Of a stretch of 6,864 bases of DNA, positions 1 to 6,864 are shown piece by piece. Below the pieces are notes generated by a model, which was given only the letters and a program-made list of their open reading frames with translations, was not told the DNA's origin and searched no databases. Each line of letters opens with the position of its first letter. The first letter of the stretch is position 1. Source of the stretch: Actinomycetota bacterium. Its GTDB lineage: Bacteria; Actinomycetota; Thermoleophilia; UBA2241. The translations under genes and the position numbers were made by a program. The stretch is from the NCBI GenBank assembly GCA_003158705.1, contig PMKX01000210.1:15870-22733 (forward strand). Direction: 5' to 3'.

Positions 1-354
1 GCCTGCATCGCCGGCGAACTCGACCCGGTACGTAGTCGTACTCTTAGGGCTCGTCCAATACTGGACCGAGCCGGCCGCGTCGGCGGTGAGGCTGGCGAGT
101 GGCGTGAAGACGGTGTCGCCGGCGGGCATGGAGCTGAGCTGCAGAGCGGCGAGCGGAATGCCGAGGTCTGCCGCCAGCATCACGTGTGTTCCGGCGGTGG
201 CCGTGGCGGGCACCCCCGTCAGGGTGAGTGTCGGCGTGGCTGTAGGAGCCGGTGTTGAAGCGGCGACAGCCGAAGGCGCCAGAGTGGCAAAGAAGCCGCT
301 CAGGATCAGCAAGACTCCGGCTGATCTGACGATGCGCTTGTGTAGCGCAAGCAT
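1..354 (-). CDS. Secreted protein with Ig-like domain (N-terminal part, cut by window edge)
   Basis: The reading frame is open from ATG 354-352 to the left edge, giving 118 residues with no stop; the C-terminus lies outside the window. Residues 1-12 are basic (LHKRIVR). A hydrophobic core at about 13-26 follows, then an A-V-A site near residues 29-31, which together make a typical Sec signal peptide. Next comes a Thr/Pro/Ala-rich linker (about 33-42) and a beta-rich segment (about 43-118) ending in TTTYRVEFAGD. That ending resembles the last strands of bacterial Ig-like repeats in secreted or surface actinobacterial proteins. A ribosome binding site GGAGGT precedes the ATG by 3 bases, which supports this start. 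The gene is transcribed away from the pump operon, so a shared role is not implied. No enzymatic motif is visible and the function is unknown; it could be a cell-surface, adhesion or wall-associated protein. The gene and signal peptide are well supported, the Ig-like call moderately. Confidence 0.8.
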   Translation of the reverse strand, partial: MLALHKRIVRSAGVLLILSGFFATLAPSAVAASTPAPTATPTLTLTGVPATATAGTHVMLAADLGIPLAALQLSSMPAGDTVFTPLASLTADAAGSVQYWTSPKSTTTYRVEFAGDAG

Positions 355-357
355 GGC

Positions 358-363
358 ACCTCC
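358..363 (-). promoter_or_regulatory. Ribosome binding site of the minus-strand secreted-protein gene
   Basis: On the minus strand the sequence reads GGAGGTGCC and then ATG. GGAGGT is a near-perfect Shine-Dalgarno core. Its distance to the ATG is only 3 bases (4 from GGAGG), which is slightly short but usable. It fixes the start at 354, directly before the signal peptide. Confidence 0.7.
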
Positions 364-385
364 GTGAGGCCGCGCGTTGGCGCCG

Positions 386-391
386 ATGATA
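386..391 (-). promoter_or_regulatory. Candidate -10 box for the minus-strand gene
   Basis: The minus strand reads TATCAT here, close to the sigma-70-type TATAAT consensus and in an otherwise GC-rich stretch. It lies 31 bases upstream of the ATG at 354, leaving room for a short leader with the ribosome binding site. No good -35 box is present at 16-18 bases: CTGCAC is 20 bases upstream, which is too far. The call therefore rests on the -10 alone. Confidence 0.3.
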
Positions 392-425
392 GCAGAGTCC
401 TCGTGCGCCGAGTGCAGGTCCTCTC

Positions 426-475
426 CCCCGGCCGCCCACGCGACGCCGCCACCCGAAACGATCGTGTGGCCGGGG
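426..475. repeat. Inverted repeat with 8-base arms between the divergent genes
   Basis: The arms CCCCGGCC (426-433) and GGCCGGGG (468-475) are perfect reverse complements separated by 34 bases, and TTTCT follows at 476-480. It could be a regulator-binding dyad. It might also act as a weak terminator-like hairpin, although the loop is long and the position between divergent starts makes a terminator unlikely. In such GC-rich DNA, arms of this composition can also occur by chance. Confidence 0.25.
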
Positions 476-527
476 TTTCTACTCAAGGACTTCGCGCCGG
501 CACTCGCATAGGAAGCGGCTCTGGCAC

Positions 528-533
528 TATCAT
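528..533 (+). promoter_or_regulatory. Candidate -10 box for the pump operon
   Basis: TATCAT sits within CACTATCATAG, one of the few AT-rich spots in the region. It is 73 bases upstream of the pump 1 ATG at 607. There is no recognisable TTGACA-like -35 box at 16-18 bases upstream. The same CTATCAT string occurs on the minus strand upstream of the divergent gene, which slightly strengthens both calls. Confidence 0.25.
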
Positions 534-606
534 AGCGACCAGACAACCGGATGGGGGCGGTCGCGAGCGCGAACGGTCAGCGCCGAGACGCTCGAAAGGG
601 CTGAAG

Positions 607-3600
607 ATGCGCTGGATCTTGGAGTCGAGCCTGCGACTGGCGGCCGTCGTCTTGGTCGCCGCCGGCGTCATCATGTTCGTGGGCGTCATGGCACTGCGGC
701 ATGCTGCAGTGGACACGCTGCCGGAGTTCCTGCCGCCCCAGGTCCAGGTCCAGACCGAGGCACTCGGGCTGTCGACCAATGAGGTCGAGCAGTTCATAAC
801 CGTGCCGTTGGAGGATGAGTTCAACGGTCTCCCTTTCCTCGACCATTTGCGCTCCCAGTCGGTGCCGGGACTGTCGTCGATCGAGCTGACCTTCAAGCCC
901 GGGACCGACATCTACAAGGCTCGCCAGCTGGTGACCGAGCGCGTGGCTCAAGGCCCCTCGGTCGTCAACGTGGGGACGCCGCCGGTGATTGTCCAGCCGC
1001 TGTCGTCCGAGAGCCGCGCGATGATGATCGGTCTGTCGTCAAGGCAATTGTCCCTCATCGATCTCTCCACTCTGGCGCGCTGGCGCGTCAGGCCCCGGCT
1101 GCTCGCCGTGCCGGGGGTGGCCAACGTGACCATCTGGGGTCAGCGTGACAAGCAGCTGCAGGTGCTTGTCGACCCGGCGCGCATGCGCAAACAGGGCGTC
1201 TCGCTCGACCAGGTGATCAGCACTACCGGTGACGCCATGTGGACGTCGCCGCTGACCTTCGTAGAGGCGTCTTCGCCCGGCGCCGATGGCTTCATCGACA
1301 TGCCTAATCAGCGCATCTCGGTCCAGCACATCCTGCCCATCAAGACGGCCGCCGACCTCGCCAAAGTGCCGATCGAGGAGACCAAGAAGCCGTTGCCCCT
1401 CAGCAGCGTCGCCACGGTGGTCGAGGATCACCCTGCCCTGAGGGGCGATGCGCTCCTCAAGCAGGGAGAGCCCGGCTTCATCCTGGTCGTCGAGAAGTTC
1501 CCCGGGGCCAACACACTGGCGGTGACGCGAGGAGTAGAGGCCGCCATGGACGAGCTCAAACCCGGCCTGGCTGGTGTGACCGTGGACATGACGATCTTCC
1601 AGCCGGCCACCTACATCGAGACCGCGCTGCGCACTGTCGGTCTGGCTGCGCTCGCCGGCTTCGTGTTGCTGGCGCTTTGGCTGGCCGTCGCCTCGCGGTC
1701 GTGGCGCGTCCCGCTCATCGGCATCGTCGCCTTCGCCTTCTGCATCATCGCCACTGCGGGGGTGCTCTACGTGCGCGACACCACATTCAACACGATGACA
1801 CTGGTCGGGGTGGTCACCGCCCTGGGCGTGATCATCGACGACGCCGTGGTGGGGACCATCGCCATGCAGCGTCGCCTGGCAGAGCGGGGTGAGGACGGCG
1901 AGGAGTGTTCTGTGACTTCCGCCTTGGTGGAGACGTGCATGGAGATGCGCCGGCCGCTTGTCTACGCTCTGGCGATCCTTCTGCTCGCGACGCTTCCCCT
2001 GCTCGTTCGCGGTGGCTTCAGCGGCCCCTTCACGGGGCCGGTAGTGGTCTCCTATGCGCTCGCGCTGCTGGTCTCCACGGCGGTGGCCCTGGTGGTCATA
2101 CCGGTGCTTGGCTATCTGCTGTTGCCCTCAGCTGCACCTCACTCGCCGGAGAAGCGCGCACGCCGGCTCGCCGGGCGGATCGAGCGAGGCTTCGGGCTCG
2201 CCCTGCGGGGCTTCGTGGGTCGGTCGGCGTGGGTCTACGGCGCCGTGGGCCTCCTCGTCGTAGTCGGCGCCGCGATGCTCCCGCAGCTTGGCAGAGGTCC
2301 CGTGATCCCGGCCTTCCAGGACCGCGACCTCTTGGTCCAGTGGCAGGCGCAGGCCGGCACGTCGCTGCCAGAGATGGAGCGCATCACGGGCAGGGCGAGC
2401 GGCGCCTTGCGCGCCCTCAGCGGGGTGCGCGACGTCAACACCGAACTGGGACAGGCCCTCATGGGCGACCAGGTGGTCGATGTCGACTCGGCCCAGACCT
2501 GGATCAGCCTCGACCCCAAGGCCGACTACAGCTCGACCGTAGCGGCCATACGGCACACTCTCGACGGCTTTGTGGGTCTGGGCCACACGCTCGAGACCTA
2601 CGCCGCGACCTCGCTCGAGGCGGCGCGGACGAACACCGGGAAGGCGATCACCGTGCGCCTCTACGGCACGAACCAGCAGACCCTCTACCTGGAGGCGCAA
2701 CAAATCCGGCAGCGGCTCACGGACCTGCACGGCATCGTCGATGCGCAGGTCTCGAGCCAGGTCGAAAGGCCGGCGATACAGATCCAGGCCAACGTGGCAG
2801 CGGCGGCGCGCTTCGGCCTCAAGCCCGGCGACATCCGGCGGCAAACGGCCGTCCTGATCGCCGGCATCCCGGTCGGCAGCTACTACCATGAGCAGGAGAT
2901 CTTCGACGTCACCGTGTGGAGCGAGCCGGCCGTGCGCCAGAACCTGACGGATATCCGGAACCTGCTCCTCTACACGCCCAGCGGCGGACAAGTGCCGTTG
3001 AAGGACGTGGCCGCGGTGTCGATGCAACCCGCACCCGCTGAGATCGACCACGACCAAGTGTCACGCTACGTCGACATCAGCGCTGCCGCCAGAGGTGTTG
3101 ATCTGGGCACGTTGATCGGCCGCGTCAGGACGCAACTCCAGTCGACGCCGATGCCACTCGGCTATCACGCGGAGGTGTTCAGCGACCTGAAGGCGAGGCA
3201 GAGTGCGAACACACGCAGCCTCCTGTACTCGCTCGCCGTGGCCGCCGGCATCTTCTTGCTGCTGCAGGCAGCTTTCCGCAGTTGGTCGCGGGCTGCCTTG
3301 CTCTTCCTCACCCTGCCCTTGGCAGCTGCCGGCGGCTTGGTGGCAGCGCTGCTGACGGACAGGCTGCTGACCATGGGCGCACTGCTCGGATTCGTGGTGG
3401 TGCTCAGCCTCGCCCTGCGCAACGGCATGCTGCTCATCCGCCGACTGCAACGCCTGGAGCAGCGCGAGGACAACGCCCTGCAAGGCACGGACCTCGTCCT
3501 GAGAGCCGCTCGCGAGGAGGCCTTTCCCGTGGTCACGACGGCGGTCGCCGTGGGGCTTGTCCTCATCCCCTTCCTCGCACGAGGCAGCATCGTCGGCATG

Positions 3601-3723
3601 GAGATCTTGGCGCCGCTCTGCGTGGTGGCATGCGGCGGCCTGGTCACCTCGACGCTGTACACCCTCTTCGTTCTCCCGGCCTTGTACCTCCGTCTAGTGG
3701 CACGCACGTCACGGACGGCATGA
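607..3723 (+). CDS. RND efflux pump inner-membrane subunit 1 (CzcA/CusA-like)
   Basis: This 1038-residue protein has the usual length for the heavy-metal-efflux-like RND family. These are cytoplasmic-membrane, proton-driven exporters that work as trimers. The first transmembrane helix is at about 10-30. A large extracytoplasmic loop (about 31-340) carries VPLEDEFNGLPFL and FKPGTD. Helices 2-6 lie at about 342-505 and helix 7 at about 542-560. A second large loop (about 561-870) has [10 protein letters not shown] at 736-745, and helices 8-12 span about 872-1030. Helix 4 carries Asp411-Asp412 (VIIDDAVV), the likely proton-relay acid. Helix 10 has LRNGMLL, with Arg938 where AcrB has its relay Lys. 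Ile418 stands where CzcA and pump 2 have a conserved Glu. The position matching CusA's first Met ligand is Gln, so a copper/silver role is not supported. ATG 607 was chosen because its MRWILESSLR start aligns with pump 2 and a GAAAGGG lies 6 bases upstream; the frame is open further back to 364. The family is secure, the substrate unknown. Confidence 0.93.
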   Translation: MRWILESSLRLAAVVLVAAGVIMFVGVMALRHAAVDTLPEFLPPQVQVQTEALGLSTNEVEQFITVPLEDEFNGLPFLDHLRSQSVPGLSSIELTFKPGTDIYKARQLVTERVAQGPSVVNVGTPPVIVQPLSSESRAMMIGLSSRQLSLIDLSTLARWRVRPRLLAVPGVANVTIWGQRDKQLQVLVDPARMRKQGVSLDQVISTTGDAMWTSPLTFVEASSPGADGFIDMPNQRISVQHILPIKTAADLAKVPIEETKKPLPLSSVATVVEDHPALRGDALLKQGEPGFILVVEKFPGANTLAVTRGVEAAMDELKPGLAGVTVDMTIFQPATYIETALRTVGLAALAGFVLLALWLAVASRSWRVPLIGIVAFAFCIIATAGVLYVRDTTFNTMTLVGVVTALGVIIDDAVVGTIAMQRRLAERGEDGEECSVTSALVETCMEMRRPLVYALAILLLATLPLLVRGGFSGPFTGPVVVSYALALLVSTAVALVVIPVLGYLLLPSAAPHSPEKRARRLAGRIERGFGLALRGFVGRSAWVYGAVGLLVVVGAAMLPQLGRGPVIPAFQDRDLLVQWQAQAGTSLPEMERITGRASGALRALSGVRDVNTELGQALMGDQVVDVDSAQTWISLDPKADYSSTVAAIRHTLDGFVGLGHTLETYAATSLEAARTNTGKAITVRLYGTNQQTLYLEAQQIRQRLTDLHGIVDAQVSSQVERPAIQIQANVAAAARFGLKPGDIRRQTAVLIAGIPVGSYYHEQEIFDVTVWSEPAVRQNLTDIRNLLLYTPSGGQVPLKDVAAVSMQPAPAEIDHDQVSRYVDISAAARGVDLGTLIGRVRTQLQSTPMPLGYHAEVFSDLKARQSANTRSLLYSLAVAAGIFLLLQAAFRSWSRAALLFLTLPLAAAGGLVAALLTDRLLTMGALLGFVVVLSLALRNGMLLIRRLQRLEQREDNALQGTDLVLRAAREEAFPVVTTAVAVGLVLIPFLARGSIVGMEILAPLCVVACGGLVTSTLYTLFVLPALYLRLVARTSRTA

Positions 3724-3736
3724 GAGCGCCGCAACC

Positions 3737-3743
3737 AAGGAGG
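3737..3743 (+). promoter_or_regulatory. Strong ribosome binding site of the small lipoprotein gene
   Basis: AAGGAGG is a full Shine-Dalgarno match lying just after the pump 1 stop. It is 6 bases before GTG 3750 and 3 bases before GTG 3747, so 3750 is preferred. It argues against the in-frame ATG at 3720, which overlaps the pump 1 stop as ATGA and has no such site. Confidence 0.75.
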
Positions 3744-3749
3744 CACGTG

Positions 3750-4214
3750 GTGAAGCACCGTGATCATCTTCTCTGGATCGTGTCGGTCCTCGTCATGGGC
3801 TTCGGTCTGGCGGCGTGTGGTCACAGCAGGGTCACGTCTGGCTACACGGCCCCGGCAGAGCTCACGCCGATCCCCGGCACCAGCCTGCATCATGTGACCC
3901 TCACCCAGGCAGCGATGGAGGATCTGGGCATCCAGTCGGAACCGGTGCGCGCTGCGGCGTCAGCCCCCACCACGGGTGGCCAGAAGCAGACACTCACGGT
4001 CATTCCGGTCAAGGCCGTGATCTACGACCCGCGGGGACGACCCTGGACCTATGCGATCGTTGCTCCGCGGACCTTTGTTCGTCGTTCGATCGTGATCGAC
4101 CGTATCGACGGCAACGACGCCCTCCTGCTCTCGGGACCGCCACTCCACACGCCCGTAGTGACGGTCGGGGCGTCTGAGTTGCTGGGCACCGAGTACGGGG
4201 TCGGCGAGGAGTGA
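3750..4214 (+). CDS. Small lipoprotein resembling a reduced RND periplasmic adaptor
   Basis: From GTG 3750 this encodes 154 residues. A basic start (KHR), a hydrophobic helix (about 7-21) and the lipobox LAAC with Cys23 indicate a lipid-anchored protein on the outer face of the cytoplasmic membrane. Two segments resemble RND adaptor (membrane fusion) proteins. One is VTLTQAAMEDLGIQSEPV at about 49-66. The other is the C-terminal half (about 84-154), with VIPVKAVIYD, WTYAIV, FVRRSIVI, LLSGPP and VVTVGASELLGTE, which matches the pattern of the membrane-proximal domain. The biotinyl-lipoyl domain and the long alpha-helical hairpin of ordinary 350-450-residue adaptors are missing. The gene sits between two pump genes: 26 bases after pump 1, and close to or overlapping pump 2. 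It therefore probably belongs to the same complex, stabilising the pump or guiding substrate without reaching an outer-membrane channel. Adaptor kinship is inferred from motif patterns only. A longer start (ATG 3720) would add 10 residues before the signal peptide. Confidence 0.82.
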   Translation: MKHRDHLLWIVSVLVMGFGLAACGHSRVTSGYTAPAELTPIPGTSLHHVTLTQAAMEDLGIQSEPVRAAASAPTTGGQKQTLTVIPVKAVIYDPRGRPWTYAIVAPRTFVRRSIVIDRIDGNDALLLSGPPLHTPVVTVGASELLGTEYGVGEE

Positions 4215-4234
4215 CCACACCACGTCGCTCGGCT

Positions 4235-6864
4235 ATGCGAGCGATCATATCGTGGAGTCTTAGCTTCCGCTTCCTGGTTCTCGGCGGGGCGATAGCTCTC
4301 ATGGTCTTCGGCGTGGTCTCCATACCACGCACGCCGGTAGACGTCTTTCCTTCCTTCGCACCGCCCCAGATCGAGATCCAGACGGAGAGTCTGGGCCTCT
4401 CGACCTCTGACGTTGAGTCGCTGGTCACCGTGCCCATCGAGCTGGCCATGAGCGGACTTCCGGACCTGACGGATCAGCGCTCGACGTCCGTACCTCAGCT
4501 CTCCTCCGTGGTGCTCATCTTCAAGCCCGGCACCGACCTTCTGCATGCCCGTCAGCTCGTGCAGGAGCGGCTGAACACGGTGCGGCCGACGCTGCCCAAG
4601 TGGGCCAGCCCGCCCGTCATGCTGCCCCCGGTAGCTGCCACCGCGCGCGTCCTGCAGATTGGCATGTGGTCCGACAAGCACTCACTGATGAAGCTGTCCG
4701 ATCTGGCCTACTGGGTCATCAAGGCTCGCTTGTTGCGCATCGACGGAGTGGCCGACGTGTCGCTCTGGAACGAGCGGCAGCCCACCTTTCAGGTCCAGGT
4801 GGATCCCGCCAAGATGGCCCGGCTGCACGTCGCACTCGATGACGTCGAACGAACCACCTCCGACGCGCTCGACTCAGGCGCGCTGCAGTTCTCGAACGGC
4901 TCGGTGGTCGGCGCCGGCGGCTTCCTGGACAACCCCGATCAGCGCTTGCAGGTGCCGCACTTGCTGGCGATCCAGACGCCACAGGCACTCGCGCAGGTAC
5001 CGTTGGAGGAGCAGCCGAGGAAGGGGACCACGGTACGGCTCGGGGACGTGGGCCCGGTCGTACAGAACTACCAGCCGATCATCGGCGACGCCATCATCGA
5101 TGGACGGCCTGGCCTGCTGCTGGTGGTGGAGAAGCTGCCCTGGGGCAACACCCTCCAGGTGACGCGCGATGTGGAGGCCACCATCAACTCCATGAAGCCG
5201 GGGTTGCCCGGCATCCACTTCGACACCACCATCTTCCGTCCCGCGACCTACATCGATGACTCGCTCCATGACCTGTCGACCGCCATGCTGTTGGGCTTCC
5301 TGTTCGTGGTCGTGATCGTTGTCCTCTTCCTCTTCGAATGGCGTGTCGCGCTGATCAGCATCGTGACGCTGCCGTTGTCTTTGACGGCGGCGGTACTGGT
5401 GCTGCACTTCGCCGGCGCAACCATCAACACGATGATCCTGGCGGGCCTCATCATCGCTCTCGGCGAACTCGTCGACGACGCCATCATCGACGTCGAGAAC
5501 ATCCTGAGGAGGCTACGCGAAGCGCGTAGCTTGGGCAGCGAGGAGTCCATGGCGGCCATCATCCTCAAGGCCTCGCTCGAGGTGCGGAGCGCGATCATCC
5601 ATGCGACCCTGATCAGCCTCGTGGCGATGACGCCGGTGTTCCTGCTGCACGGCCTCACCGCCGCCTTCTTCCGCCCCCTGGCACTGGCCTATTCGCTTGC
5701 CATCCTGGCCTCGATGGGGGTCGCACTCACGGTCACGCCGGCGCTGACGCTGCTCTTCCTGCGCCGAGCGCCGCTGAAGCGCCAGGCGTCACCGCTGGTC
5801 GGCTGGCTGCGCCGCGCCTACTCCGTCGTGCTGTCACGCATCGTCGTGCGCCCGGTGGTCGCCTACGCGACCTTTGCGGTGCTGGTACTGGTGGGCGTCA
5901 TGGTGGCCACCCAGCTTGGGCAGTCCCTCTTTCCCGCCTTCGAGCAACGCGACCTGCTGATCCACTTCGACGCCATCCCGGGCACGTCGGCCGCGGAGAT
6001 GGAGCGGATCACCACCAAGCTCTACCATCAGCTCCAAGCCATACCGGGGGTAGACAGCTTCGGGGCGCATATCGGCCGCGCCAAGCAGGGCGAGGAGGTG
6101 GTGGGAGTCGACGCAGCCGAGGTATGGATCAGCATCGACAAGTCAGTCGACTACAACAAGACGGTGGCCGCCGTGCGCGCGGTCGTCGACACCTGGCCGG
6201 GACTTTACCGGGACGTCGAGACTTACCTCAACGAACGCATCGAGGAAGTGCTCACCGGCGCCAAGGAGGCCGTGATCGCGCGGATCTACGGGCAGGACCT
6301 GGCCCAGATGCGAAGCAAGGCGAGACAGGTCCTGGGGGTGTTCTCCGGCGTCCCTGGAGTGGTCGACCAGCATGTCGATATCTCGGTCAACACGCCGCAG
6401 ATCCAAGCGGAGACCAACATGGCCAAGGCGGCCAAGTACGGGCTCAAGCCGGGCGACATCCGCCGTGCGTCCGCCGCCATGGTGGCCGGACTGGAAATGG
6501 GCAACGTCTTCGAGAACAACCAAGTGCTCGGCGTCTTGGTGTGGAGCACGCCGAGCACCCGCGACAACCCCACGGCCATCAGCAACATCATGATCGACAC
6601 GCCATCAGGTGGCCAGGTGCGCCTCGGTGCCGTGGCCAAAGTGAGCGTGCGGTCGGACCCATACCAGGTGACCCGCGAAAACGGCTCGCGCTACATCGAC
6701 GTGGGCGCCAACGTCCAAGGGCGTGACCTGTCGTCCGTGGTGCACGACATCCGGCAGCGCCTCACGACTATCCAATTCCCGCGAGGAATGCACTACGCGC
6801 TGCTGGGCGAGTACAAAGAGCGACAGGCCGCGCAGCGCAGCCTGTTCATCACCGCGATCATCGC
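4235..6864 (+). CDS. RND efflux pump inner-membrane subunit 2 (CzcA/CusA-like), cut by window edge
   Basis: The frame is open to the right edge, giving 876 complete residues of an expected 1030 or so; helix 8 is just beginning and helices 9-12 lie outside. The layout matches pump 1. Helix 1 is at about 10-30 and the first extracytoplasmic loop carries [13 protein letters not shown] and FKPGTD. Helices 2-6 span about 346-509 and helix 7 about 541-559. The second loop has [10 protein letters not shown] at 735-744 and [10 protein letters not shown]. Helix 4 reads [13 protein letters not shown]: Asp414, Asp415 and Glu421 keep the CzcA-type acidic relay pattern, unlike pump 1. The position matching CusA's first Met ligand is His (DLLIHFDA). 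ATG 4235 is chosen because its [12 protein letters not shown] start aligns exactly with that of pump 1. GTG 4211, overlapping the lipoprotein stop as GTGA, would add 8 residues. Neither start has a well-spaced ribosome binding site, since GAGGAG (4206-4211) abuts the GTG, so translation may be coupled to the lipoprotein gene. The substrate is unknown. Confidence 0.92.
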   Translation, partial: MRAIISWSLSFRFLVLGGAIALMVFGVVSIPRTPVDVFPSFAPPQIEIQTESLGLSTSDVESLVTVPIELAMSGLPDLTDQRSTSVPQLSSVVLIFKPGTDLLHARQLVQERLNTVRPTLPKWASPPVMLPPVAATARVLQIGMWSDKHSLMKLSDLAYWVIKARLLRIDGVADVSLWNERQPTFQVQVDPAKMARLHVALDDVERTTSDALDSGALQFSNGSVVGAGGFLDNPDQRLQVPHLLAIQTPQALAQVPLEEQPRKGTTVRLGDVGPVVQNYQPIIGDAIIDGRPGLLLVVEKLPWGNTLQVTRDVEATINSMKPGLPGIHFDTTIFRPATYIDDSLHDLSTAMLLGFLFVVVIVVLFLFEWRVALISIVTLPLSLTAAVLVLHFAGATINTMILAGLIIALGELVDDAIIDVENILRRLREARSLGSEESMAAIILKASLEVRSAIIHATLISLVAMTPVFLLHGLTAAFFRPLALAYSLAILASMGVALTVTPALTLLFLRRAPLKRQASPLVGWLRRAYSVVLSRIVVRPVVAYATFAVLVLVGVMVATQLGQSLFPAFEQRDLLIHFDAIPGTSAAEMERITTKLYHQLQAIPGVDSFGAHIGRAKQGEEVVGVDAAEVWISIDKSVDYNKTVAAVRAVVDTWPGLYRDVETYLNERIEEVLTGAKEAVIARIYGQDLAQMRSKARQVLGVFSGVPGVVDQHVDISVNTPQIQAETNMAKAAKYGLKPGDIRRASAAMVAGLEMGNVFENNQVLGVLVWSTPSTRDNPTAISNIMIDTPSGGQVRLGAVAKVSVRSDPYQVTRENGSRYIDVGANVQGRDLSSVVHDIRQRLTTIQFPRGMHYALLGEYKERQAAQRSLFITAII

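Larger units (their letters stand above)
355..606. other. Divergent intergenic region
   Basis: This stretch of about 250 bases separates the secreted-protein gene from the pump operon and should hold both promoters. It contains a candidate -10 box for each direction (386-391 minus, 528-533 plus) and an 8-base inverted repeat between them (426-433 and 468-475). The pump 1 frame stays open back to a GTG at 364, but translation of this part gives an Arg/Gly/Ser-rich stretch unlike any RND N-terminus. I regard it as non-coding in that frame. No small RNA, riboswitch or convincing additional gene was recognised. Confidence 0.6.

Noticed and set aside
334..352. Short hairpin (GCTTG / CAAGC) just after the minus-strand start codon
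   Set aside because: A 5-base stem inside coding sequence is not distinguishable from chance.
44..439. Minus-strand 131-residue frame overlapping the secreted-protein gene
   Set aside because: Its product is Arg/His-rich with no signal peptide. The neighbouring frame from ATG 354 has a ribosome binding site, a clean signal peptide and an Ig-like segment.
564..594. Short inverted repeat CGAGCG / CGCTCG just before the pump 1 start, as a possible hairpin controlling translation
   Set aside because: The arms are only 6 bases with a 19-base loop and no further pairing. This is expected by chance at this GC content.
364..606. N-terminal extension of 81 codons on pump 1, starting at GTG 364
   Set aside because: The frame is open, but the translation is Arg/Gly/Ser-rich and unlike any RND N-terminus. 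The region must also hold the promoters, and ATG 607 aligns with the pump 2 start.
2818..2841. Near-identical nucleotide stretch shared with pump 2 (about 6442-6465), considered as a recombination repeat
   Set aside because: It encodes the GLKPGDIRR segment present in both pumps, and the flanking DNA diverges. Shared protein constraint explains it.
1905..3057. Long alternative-frame open stretches inside pump 1 on both strands (for example 1905-2891 plus and 2128-3057 minus)
   Set aside because: In high-GC coding DNA other frames often lack stops. The products are low-complexity Arg/Gly/His-rich, and pump 1 is intact and conserved through this region.
3282..3719. Long frame upstream of and continuous with the lipoprotein gene, overlapping the 3' end of pump 1
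   Set aside because: It is a shadow frame: its translation is Arg/Pro/Ala-rich with no recognisable domain. The same DNA encodes conserved RND helices in the pump 1 frame, and the lipoprotein has its own ribosome binding site and signal peptide.

Overview
The window is GC-rich and holds four protein genes, two of them cut by the window edges. One is a minus-strand secreted-protein gene cut at the left edge (1-354). The other three form a plus-strand cluster: RND pump 1 (607-3723), a small lipoprotein (3750-4214) and RND pump 2 (4235 to the right edge, cut). A roughly 250-base divergent intergenic region (355-606) separates the minus-strand gene from the cluster. No rRNA, tRNA, insertion sequence or CRISPR array is visible.

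The likely source is a high-GC, single-membrane bacterium, probably an actinomycete-type lineage such as the Thermoleophilia. This is inference, based on three things. The left-edge protein has a TTTYRVEFAGD-type immunoglobulin-like segment common in secreted actinobacterial proteins. The pump adaptor is a very short lipoprotein without the parts that reach an outer-membrane channel. No TolC-like or full-length adaptor gene lies in the visible part of the cluster, although flanking genes cannot be seen.

The three plus-strand genes look like one operon. Pump 1 ends at TGA 3721-3723. The lipoprotein follows after 26 bases with a strong ribosome binding site, and an alternative ATG overlaps the pump 1 stop. 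Pump 2 starts either at a GTG overlapping the lipoprotein stop or at an ATG 20 bases after it. Both pumps belong to the heavy-metal-efflux-like (CzcA/CusA-like) branch of the RND superfamily. They are clearly paralogous along their shared length but well diverged. Pump 2 keeps the Asp...Glu pattern of transmembrane helix 4. Pump 1 keeps the Asp pair but has Ile where pump 2 and CzcA have Glu. The likely product is a proton-driven export machine of two different pump subunits plus a minimal lipid-anchored adaptor. The substrate cannot be read from the sequence: neither pump has Met at the position expected for CusA's first copper-binding Met.

The best candidate for something under-described is the arrangement of pump, mini-adaptor lipoprotein and pump, in which the adaptor seems reduced to its membrane-proximal part.
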